From Actinomycetota bacterium (lineage in GTDB: Bacteria; Actinomycetota; Geothermincolia; Fen-727; Anoxymicrobiaceae): a stretch of DNA of 11,060 nucleotides. Both the position numbers and the translations under genes were made by a program. The stretch is from NCBI GenBank assembly GCA_018894655.1, contig JAHIPE010000063.1, positions 1 through 11,060 on the forward strand. Reading direction: 5' to 3'. The notes beneath the pieces were generated by a model. The model was given only the letters and a program-made list of their open reading frames with translations, was not told where the DNA came from and ran no database searches. Of the stretch, positions 6,684 through 11,060 are shown piece after piece (within the stretch, counting starts at the first letter, position 1; the number at the start of each line of letters is the position of its first letter).

Positions 6684-6976
6684 AAACGGGAGAAGGACGA
6701 AAGCAGTTCAAGGAGCTGATGGTGATACTGGGGACGGGGGTCGGGGGTGTCGCCCTTTTCGTGGTCGGCCTCAAGGCCTGCGAGGGGGGCTTTAACCTTT
6801 TCGGTGCCCTCCTTGCCGTAGCCGGGGGTTGCCTGGTCCTCTTCGCCGGCTACTACCATTACCGCAAGGACTACGAGGAGGCCGAGGGAAAGGGAGGGCT
6901 GGTGGCGTTTCTCGCGCTGACCGCTTTCTGTGCGCTGGCGGGAATGGTGGCGGTGCGGCTACTGCTGGGCGGTTGA
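6680..6976 (+). CDS. Small three-helix membrane protein coupled to the M23 protein
   Basis: GTG at 6680 overlaps the TGA of the M23 gene (GTGA) and has GGAGG at 6668-6672, seven bases upstream. Translational coupling is therefore likely. The 98-residue product starts VKTGEGRKQFKE and has three hydrophobic stretches, at about residues 13-33, 38-59 and 74-96. A charged loop RKDYEEAEGK separates the last two. I recognise no family. Its position suggests it works with the M23/hydrophobic protein, for example as a membrane partner, chaperone or protector; that is inference. Its last 18 bases overlap, in antiparallel, the end of the leftward polyferredoxin gene. Confidence 0.75.
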   Translation: MKTGEGRKQFKELMVILGTGVGGVALFVVGLKACEGGFNLFGALLAVAGGCLVLFAGYYHYRKDYEEAEGKGGLVAFLALTAFCALAGMVAVRLLLGG

Positions 6977-7852
6977 CGTACCGCCCGACCCGGCGGCGAG
7001 GCGGAACCCTGAGGTGATGGCCTCCAGGGGGCAGGCCTTCTTGCAATCGAGGCAACGGACGCACTCCGGCGAGTCGGGGTTCTCGTAGATGCTGATATCC
7101 ACCGGGCAGACCGACCTGCACTCCTCGCACCGGGTGCACTTTTCCTCGTCCACCTCCATCCTATAGAGGCTCACCGGGGCCAGCAGCGCGTACGCCGCCC
7201 CCAGGGGGCAAGCGGTGCGGCAGAACGGCCGCTTGGTGACTACCATCCAGGCAAGGAAGAGGGCCAGTATCGCTATCTTCAGCCAGAAGAACCAGCCGGT
7301 CGCGGGCAGTGGTGCTTCAGGCGGGAGGATCTTCAGGGGCAGCGCCCCCTCGAGTACGCCGGCGGGGCATAGCCTGCAGTAAGTGCTGGTCCCCGACAGG
7401 TACGGGGCCATAAGCGCCAGAACGCCCAGGGCGGCGTACTTGAAGAAGCGGGCCCACGCCGGCAGGCGGAGCTTCGGTGTCGGTATCTTGTAGAGGAGGT
7501 CCTGCAGGAAGCCGAACGGGCAGATCCAGCCGCAGGGCAGCCGCCCGAACACCACGCCCACCAGGCCCACGAAGCCCACCACGTAAAGAAGCGGGGCTAC
7601 CCGCGCGGTCCAGGCCTGGTGGACAAAGCTCGAACCGCCCGATTTCCGCGGCGATAGCGTGGCCAGTGAGTGCTGCAGGCTACCCATCGGGCACGAGAAC
7701 AGGGCCAGGGGGCAGGCGTAGCAGTTGAGGCCGGGGAAGCAGACCCCCTTGAGGTCGCCCTGGTAGATGGTCCTGGTGCTCAGGTAGACGAACCAGGGGT
7801 TGGCGGCCAGGGTTCCCGCTATCTGGGTCCAACGGCGGGGGCGCATCCTCAT
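6959..7852 (-). CDS. NapH-like membrane-bound polyferredoxin (4Fe-4S binding)
   Basis: The 297-residue integral membrane protein carries many cysteine motifs: C38-FPGLN-C44-YA-C47 and C54-P near the N-terminus, C107-GWI-C111-P, C159-RL-C162-P, C211-RTA-C215-P, and a C-terminal ferredoxin pair (C239, 242, 245, 249-P and C264, 267, 270, 274-P). Hydrophobic helices lie at about 85-103, 137-152 and 187-205. NapH/CcoG/NosR-type proteins with C-x3-C-P motifs pass electrons between the quinol or ferredoxin pool and partners across the membrane. I choose ATG at 7852 because it overlaps the TGA of the upstream CXXC-peptide gene (ATGA) and AGGG lies five bases before it; a GTG at 7867 would add five residues. 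It is the last gene of a three-gene operon, so its electrons may go to the thioredoxin-fold lipoprotein encoded first. Confidence 0.9.
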   Translation of the reverse strand: MRMRPRRWTQIAGTLAANPWFVYLSTRTIYQGDLKGVCFPGLNCYACPLALFSCPMGSLQHSLATLSPRKSGGSSFVHQAWTARVAPLLYVVGFVGLVGVVFGRLPCGWICPFGFLQDLLYKIPTPKLRLPAWARFFKYAALGVLALMAPYLSGTSTYCRLCPAGVLEGALPLKILPPEAPLPATGWFFWLKIAILALFLAWMVVTKRPFCRTACPLGAAYALLAPVSLYRMEVDEEKCTRCEECRSVCPVDISIYENPDSPECVRCLDCKKACPLEAITSGFRLAAGSGGTSTAQQ

Positions 7853-7998
7853 ATGAGCCCTATGCACTCCAGGCAGATGATCACGCCGTTAGCCAGGACC
7901 TTGTCGAAACCGCCCCAAAGCAGGCCGAGCACGAGCGTGGCAACCAGGACCGCTATAAGCGCGTACGTGGTTCCGGCCCTTTTCCAGAAAGCGGCCAT
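7849..7998 (-). CDS. 49-residue membrane peptide with CXXC (CD1871A-like family)
   Basis: This gene is easily missed. ATG at 7998 opens 49 codons to TGA at 7851-7849. The peptide begins MAAFWKRAGTTYALI, has one membrane helix at about residues 11-30 (LIAVLVATLVLGLLWGG), and ends VIICLECIGLI with Cys42 and Cys45. The length, single helix and terminal CLECIG match what I recall of the CD1871A family of CXXC-motif proteins from anaerobes. Basic residues before the helix predict the N-terminus inside and the CXXC on the outer face. AGAGG, overlapping the stop of the preceding gene, lies seven bases before the ATG; the gene starts 10 bases after that stop and overlaps the next gene by four bases. 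The context suggests a thiol-disulfide role linked to the polyferredoxin. Confidence 0.82.
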   Translation of the reverse strand: MAAFWKRAGTTYALIAVLVATLVLGLLWGGFDKVLANGVIICLECIGLI

Positions 7999-8008
7999 CA
8001 GGCAACCT

Positions 8009-8479
8009 CTACTCGGTAGGGACCTCGGGGACGCCCGGCACAGGGGTCGGGGCCGAGGAGGGCGGCACCGGCGCGGAGCCGGTGGGTACGCTGGGAGGCG
8101 TTGCCTTATCCGTGGGCACGAGGCCCGCGATGGCGGAGTTGAACATCTCCTCTTGCGGTTTCCCCATGAAAGTCTGCTTTACCTTGCCTTCGGCGTTGAC
8201 GATTACATACGTCGGGTCCATGGTGACGTGATACTCCTCGATCTTGCCCTTGTTCGCGGGATCGTCCATGTCGATGTCCTCGAAGACGACATCGTCCTCA
8301 TACTTTTTCTTCGCCTCGTCGACGACCGGCTTGAACTCCTTGGCGGACTCGTTGCCTTCAGTGCTGAAACATAGGACCGTCACCTTCCCGGTGCCGCCGC
8401 ACCCGCCAAGAGCGGCCAGCAGGCTCGAGGCCAGTAGGGCCATAACCGTAAATATTAACCATCTTCGTGCAAGACTCAT
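8009..8479 (-). CDS. Thioredoxin-fold lipoprotein lacking the CXXC motif
   Basis: The 156-residue product starts MSLARRWLIF, has a hydrophobic segment at 8-24 and a lipobox L-G-G-Cys27, so it should be anchored on the outer face of the membrane. Residues 32-121 follow the thioredoxin pattern: strand KVTVLCFS, helix with KPVVDEAKKKY, strand DVVFEDIDMDDP, the cis-proline segment VTMDPTYVIV with Pro89, and NAEGKVKQTFMGKP. The place of the CGPC active site reads G-N-E-S (42-45). The only non-lipid cysteine is Cys37, within the preceding strand. A Pro/Ser/Thr-rich tail (122-156) looks like a flexible wall spacer. The start is ATG 8479 with GGAGG six bases upstream; the frame is open further upstream but that part is not needed. 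It is the first gene of the operon. Its lost active site suggests a binding or scaffold role unless the neighbouring peptide supplies the thiols. Confidence 0.85.
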   Translation of the reverse strand: MSLARRWLIFTVMALLASSLLAALGGCGGTGKVTVLCFSTEGNESAKEFKPVVDEAKKKYEDDVVFEDIDMDDPANKGKIEEYHVTMDPTYVIVNAEGKVKQTFMGKPQEEMFNSAIAGLVPTDKATPPSVPTGSAPVPPSSAPTPVPGVPEVPTE

Positions 8480-8517
8480 CAGCGACCTCCAGAGTGCATG
8501 ACCTCCATTTGCCAGAT

Positions 8518-8545
8518 ATCTTAGCATAAGTGCCCCGCTCCACAA
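8518..8545 (-). promoter_or_regulatory. Candidate promoter of the thioredoxin-fold/CXXC/polyferredoxin operon
   Basis: Read on the minus strand, TTGTGG (8545-8540) and TAAGAT (8523-8518) are 16 bases apart and 39 bases or more upstream of the ATG. The -35 box lies inside the left arm of the inverted-repeat element at 8527-8698, so the element may supply part of the promoter. The match is moderate. Confidence 0.4.
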
Positions 8546-8698
8546 ATACGCTCGCATTCGAGCGCCGCTCCCGTCCACTCCGGCTGCGTTCCGCTCCCTC
8601 GGCGTACTACAGGAGGAGGGCGACAGGAGTGTCGCCCCTCAAGGAGCGGCGCGGGGGCGCTCTCGGTGCTTAACCGTATTCATGGAACGGGGCACTAA
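8527..8698. mobile_element. 172-bp nested inverted-repeat (MITE-like) element
   Basis: The outer 24-base arms (8527-8550 and 8675-8698) match at 20 of 24 positions as reverse complements, and three of the four mismatches are transitions. Inside lies a perfect 10-base pair of arms, GCGCCGCTCC (8562-8571) and GGAGCGGCGC (8643-8652). At the centre is the hairpin GGGCGACA-GGAG-TGTCGCCC. There is no coding frame of note. Size and design fit a miniature inverted-repeat element or structured dispersed repeat, but I see no clear target-site duplication. Confidence 0.6.
8618..8643. repeat. Mini-hairpin with GGAG loop and CTCAAG tail, copy 4
   Basis: GGGCGACA (8618-8625), loop GGAG (8626-8629) and TGTCGCCC (8630-8637) form a perfect 8-bp stem, followed at once by CTCAAG (8638-8643). 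The loop and tail are the same as at 3233-3258 with a different stem. It forms the core of the inverted-repeat element. Confidence 0.75.
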
Positions 8699-8717
8699 GG
8701 CCCCGCCGATTTCAAAG

Positions 8718-8747
8718 AGCCGGTTGAACCACCCGGTCAGCCGGTTG
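8718..8747 (+). promoter_or_regulatory. Direct repeat AGCCGGTTG x2, possible operator
   Basis: AGCCGGTTG occurs at 8718-8726 and 8739-8747, 21 bases apart, which is two turns of the helix. The second copy overlaps the -35 box at 8745. The spacing on one helix face and the position are what a regulator binding site would show, but no regulator gene is in the window. Confidence 0.35.
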
Positions 8748-8773
8748 CTACCTGTGGGGCGCCTTGATATTAT
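8745..8773 (+). promoter_or_regulatory. Promoter of the aldehyde:ferredoxin oxidoreductase gene
   Basis: TTGCTA (8745-8750) and TATTAT (8768-8773) are separated by exactly 17 bases. Transcription would start near 8780, about 48 bases before the ATG. Confidence 0.6.
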
Positions 8774-8787
8774 GCAGTAGCCGTTTT

Positions 8788-8819
8788 CGTAAGGCCGGGA
8801 CTCCGGCCGGGACTTTACG
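8788..8819 (+). promoter_or_regulatory. Leader stem-loop next to the ribosome binding site of the AOR gene
   Basis: CGTAA (8788-8792) pairs with TTACG (8815-8819) around an inner perfect stem GGCCGG-GACT-CCGGCC (8793-8808). The outer arm touches the Shine-Dalgarno GGAGG (8819-8823). Folding could therefore affect translation of the AOR gene. Whether it does is not shown. Confidence 0.4.
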
Positions 8820-8827
8820 GAGGTTTC

Positions 8828-10705
8828 ATGATGTATGGCTACGCTGGCAAGGTGCTCGAAGTCAACCTCACGACCGGGGAGATCGAGACCGGGGAACAGG
8901 GCGAGAAGGATTGCCGGGAGTACCTGGGCGGCTCCGGGCTCGGGGCGAAGATGTACCTGGACCGCTTCCCGGGCGACATCGAACCGCTCAGCCCCGAGAA
9001 CCTCCTGATATTCATGACCGGCCCCTGGACCGGGTCGAGGGTTCCCGGCGGCAACCGTTTCGCGGTCGTCGCGCGCTCACCACTCACCAACCACTGGGGC
9101 GAGGCCTCCTGCGGCGGCTACTTTGGCCCCGAGCTCAAGGCCGCCGGCTACGACGGCATCGTGTTCTCCGGGGCGTCGAAGGAGCCCGTCTACCTTTGGA
9201 TTAACGGCGACGAGGTCGAACTGCGGGACGCGTCTGACCTCCAGGGCAAAGACACCTACGAGACCGCCGACATCCTGTGGGAGCGGGCCAGGGAGGAGGC
9301 CGGGAAGAAGTCCAAGGTCGTGGCGATAGGTCCCGCGGGGGAGAAAGGCGTGAAGTTCGCGGCTATTGCCCACGACAAGGCCCACTTTGCGGGGCGTACC
9401 GGCATGGGCGCGGTCATGGGCTCCAAGAACCTGAAGGCAATATCCGTGGTGGGCGCCGGCAAGAAGGCGGAGATAGCCGACCCGGACGCGTTGAAGGCCT
9501 GGCGAAAGAAGGTCATGGACATCTTCGCCGAGTCCATCGTCGTGGAGTCGCTCAAGGCTTTCGGGACCAACGCCAACCTGGAGATCGGCTCCATGCTGGG
9601 GGATGTCCCGTTCAAGAACTGGCAATTGGGCGAGTGGGACGATGGGGTCGCGTTGCTGAACGGCCCCACATACGCCGACGAAATACTGGTGAAGCCCCAC
9701 TCCTGCTGGGCCTGCCCCATCGGTTGCAAGCGGGTGATAAAGGTAGACGAGCCCCCTTACCAGGTACCCGAGGGCGCGGGGCCCGAGTACGAGACGATAT
9801 GCATGCTGGGCACCAACCTGATGAACGACAACCTGGCCAGCATCGCCAAGGCCAACGAAACCTGCAACAAGTGCGGGGTCGACACCATAACCCTTGGAGA
9901 GGTAATCGCGCTGGTTATCGAGTGCCAGGAGAAGGGGTTGCTCACCCCCGAGGAGTGCGACGGTGTGGCGATAACCTGGGGTGACCACGAGGGTATGACC
10001 AAGCTTGTGGAAATGGTATGCAAGAACGAGGGCTTCGGCGCGAGGATGGCGCAGGGAAGCCGGGCACTGGCGGAGTCGATAGGGAAGGAAGCGCCGGACA
10101 TGGCGGTGCAGGTGCGCGGGCTGGAGCTACCGGCCCATGACCCCAGGGGCTTCCACGGGTTCAGCCTGGCCTACGCCACCTCGGTCAGGGGAGCCTGTCA
10201 CTGCGCCAGCATGAACCTCTACATGGAGCAGGGCAGCGCGGTGCCACTCCCCGAGCTCGACCTGGAGGGACCGTTCGAGGAGCAGTCCAGTGAAGGGAAG
10301 GCGTACCTGACCGCGAGGGCCCAGGAGCTCGCACAGGTGTTCAACTCGGCTGTGGTATGCGTTTTAGCCGCTGTATCGTGGGACGGGGAGATGCTGGTAA
10401 CCGCCATGAACGCGGTAACCGGGTTCGATTACGACCTCGACAGCCTGATGGCGGTGGGTGAAAGGACATGGTTCCTCAAGCGGGGCCTTCAGGAGCTGTT
10501 CGGTTCCGGTCCCGAGGAGGACGTCATGCACTCGCGCATCTATATCCCGGTGGAGGAAGGCCCCCATACCGACTCGGTTCCCGACTTCGAGCTGATGAAG
10601 AAGGAGTACTACGAGTACCGCGGGATGGACGATAAAGGCCACATGGCCAGAGGCAAGCTCGAGAAGCTGGACCTGGCCCCGCTGGCCGACCGGCTGGGGA
10701 TCTAG
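8828..10705 (+). CDS. Aldehyde:ferredoxin oxidoreductase family protein (tungstopterin, 4Fe-4S)
   Basis: Family enzymes carry a tungsten bis-pterin and one [4Fe-4S] cluster and oxidise aldehydes to acids with ferredoxin, or reduce acids in reverse. The 625-residue length is typical. The N-terminal domain has MYGYAGKVLEVNLTTGEIE, YLGGSGLGAKMYLD and the pterin-binding GGNRFAVVARSPLTNHWGEAS region. The cluster ligands are Cys293, Cys296 and Cys300 (HSCWACPIGCKR) with Cys511 (FNSAVVCVLA), matching the spacing in Pyrococcus AOR. The C-terminal signature LPAHDPRGFHGFSLAYATSVRGACH is present. No signal peptide is seen, so it is cytoplasmic. The ATG at 8831 gives better spacing to GGAGG (7 bases against 4) and the usual MYGY start, so translation may begin there. 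The next gene follows by 39 bases. The substrate cannot be read from the sequence. Confidence 0.95.
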   Translation: MMYGYAGKVLEVNLTTGEIETGEQGEKDCREYLGGSGLGAKMYLDRFPGDIEPLSPENLLIFMTGPWTGSRVPGGNRFAVVARSPLTNHWGEASCGGYFGPELKAAGYDGIVFSGASKEPVYLWINGDEVELRDASDLQGKDTYETADILWERAREEAGKKSKVVAIGPAGEKGVKFAAIAHDKAHFAGRTGMGAVMGSKNLKAISVVGAGKKAEIADPDALKAWRKKVMDIFAESIVVESLKAFGTNANLEIGSMLGDVPFKNWQLGEWDDGVALLNGPTYADEILVKPHSCWACPIGCKRVIKVDEPPYQVPEGAGPEYETICMLGTNLMNDNLASIAKANETCNKCGVDTITLGEVIALVIECQEKGLLTPEECDGVAITWGDHEGMTKLVEMVCKNEGFGARMAQGSRALAESIGKEAPDMAVQVRGLELPAHDPRGFHGFSLAYATSVRGACHCASMNLYMEQGSAVPLPELDLEGPFEEQSSEGKAYLTARAQELAQVFNSAVVCVLAAVSWDGEMLVTAMNAVTGFDYDLDSLMAVGERTWFLKRGLQELFGSGPEEDVMHSRIYIPVEEGPHTDSVPDFELMKKEYYEYRGMDDKGHMARGKLEKLDLAPLADRLGI

Positions 10706-10744
10706 TGCACTAGTCCCGGACCGCTCGACGACGGGAGGCGGTTG

Positions 10745-11060
10745 TTGGCTAAGACCGGAACTGGCAGGGCGGTAGTGATCGGTGGAGGGCTTGCCGGCCT
10801 GGCGGCCGCTTACCGCCTTGACCGGGATGGTTGGAACGTGCTCCTCCTGGAGAAGGAACAGCAGGTCGGTGGAAGGTGCCGAACCACACGTGACGGTGGG
10901 TTCCAGTTCGATACCGGCGTCCAGTGTTTCCGCGATTCCTACGATACGACCTTGAAAACCGCGGTGAGCCTGGGCCTGGGGGAGAAGTTCCGTATACCAC
11001 CTTGGGGGAAGGGCATCTACTACCGGGGCAAGGTGGCATGTTTCGCCCCCCGACAGGTGA
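10745..11060 (+). CDS. FAD-dependent oxidoreductase, phytoene desaturase/protoporphyrinogen oxidase-like (3' end outside window)
   Basis: The first 105 codons are present. The dinucleotide-binding motif VVIGGGLAGLAAAYRL is at about residues 10-25, followed by a strand ending LLLEKE and the second FAD signature VGGRCRTTRDGGFQFDTGVQ. These are typical of the flavin amine oxidase/phytoene desaturase superfamily. TTG at 10745 is the likely start, with GGAGG (10734-10738) six bases upstream; TTG at 10742 is also in frame. The gene begins 39 bases after the AOR gene with no terminator between, so the two are probably one operon. FAD/NAD(P)-binding proteins are frequent AOR neighbours, which suggests, but does not prove, a redox partner role. 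Confidence 0.85.
   Translation, partial: MAKTGTGRAVVIGGGLAGLAAAYRLDRDGWNVLLLEKEQQVGGRCRTTRDGGFQFDTGVQCFRDSYDTTLKTAVSLGLGEKFRIPPWGKGIYYRGKVACFAPRQV

Noticed and set aside
7852..7867. GTG 7867 as the start of the polyferredoxin
   Set aside because: It lies 19 bases into the preceding gene without a well-placed Shine-Dalgarno, while ATG 7852 forms the ATGA stop-start overlap typical of coupled genes.
8480..8500. Six-codon leader peptide (MHSGGR) whose TGA overlaps the ATG of the thioredoxin-fold gene
   Set aside because: Its upstream GGAGG is only two bases from the ATG, too close for normal initiation. The duplicated GGAGGTC probably arose by chance.
8780..8827. Molybdenum/tungsten cofactor riboswitch upstream of the AOR gene
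   Set aside because: The leader between the predicted start site and the ATG is only about 48 bases, too short for the Moco/Tuco RNA motif. Only a simple stem-loop is visible.
9077..9988. Long antisense open frame opposite the AOR gene
   Set aside because: The translation is rich in His, Val, Gly and Leu with no recognisable motif, as expected for the shadow of a high-GC coding strand.

Overview
This is a GC-rich bacterial window that looks like the genome of an anaerobe. The evidence is a 2-hydroxyacyl-CoA dehydratase-type activase, a DUF362/ferredoxin protein, a NapH-like membrane polyferredoxin and a tungsten-type aldehyde:ferredoxin oxidoreductase, with no oxygen-respiration genes in view. 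The M23 peptidase lacks the usual Y-x-H motif, as I recall for many actinobacterial members, and the genes use GTG/TTG starts freely. A deep-branching anaerobic actinobacterium is a reasonable guess, but the sequence alone does not settle the taxon.

Layout. (1) 1-2996, plus strand: the 3' part of dnaB, a BadF/BcrA/HgdC-type activase (start probably TTG at 1211) and a LolA/LppX-like lipoprotein. (2) 2997-3280: no gene, but three small hairpins with CTTGAG/CTCAAG flanks and a possible decayed coding end. (3) 3281-4426, minus strand: DUF362 protein with two C-terminal [4Fe-4S] motifs. (4) 4427-4979: a 553-base stretch holding a cluster of palindromic repeats, one doubtful small ORF and a good sigma70-type promoter facing right. 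(5) 4980-6976, plus strand: a secreted or membrane M23-fold protein with a very hydrophobic, glycine-rich C-terminal half, overlapping by four bases a small three-helix membrane protein. (6) 6959-8479, minus strand: a compact three-gene redox operon made of a thioredoxin-fold lipoprotein without CXXC, a 49-residue membrane peptide ending in CLECIGLI, and a NapH-like polyferredoxin. (7) 8480-8827: a 172-bp nested inverted-repeat element, then a promoter and leader for the next gene. (8) 8828-11060, plus strand: aldehyde:ferredoxin oxidoreductase and the start of a flavin-dependent oxidoreductase that runs off the window.

The most interesting unit is the redox trio at 6959-8479. A thioredoxin fold that has lost both catalytic cysteines is encoded directly beside a tiny membrane peptide that has a CXXC and beside a membrane iron-sulfur electron carrier. 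The peptide's CXXC is predicted to lie on the same outer face as the lipoprotein. Two further leads are a family of mini-hairpins with a constant GGAG loop and constant CTCAAG tail but unrelated stems, and the M23/hydrophobic protein with its coupled small membrane partner, which resembles a toxin-delivery or envelope module.
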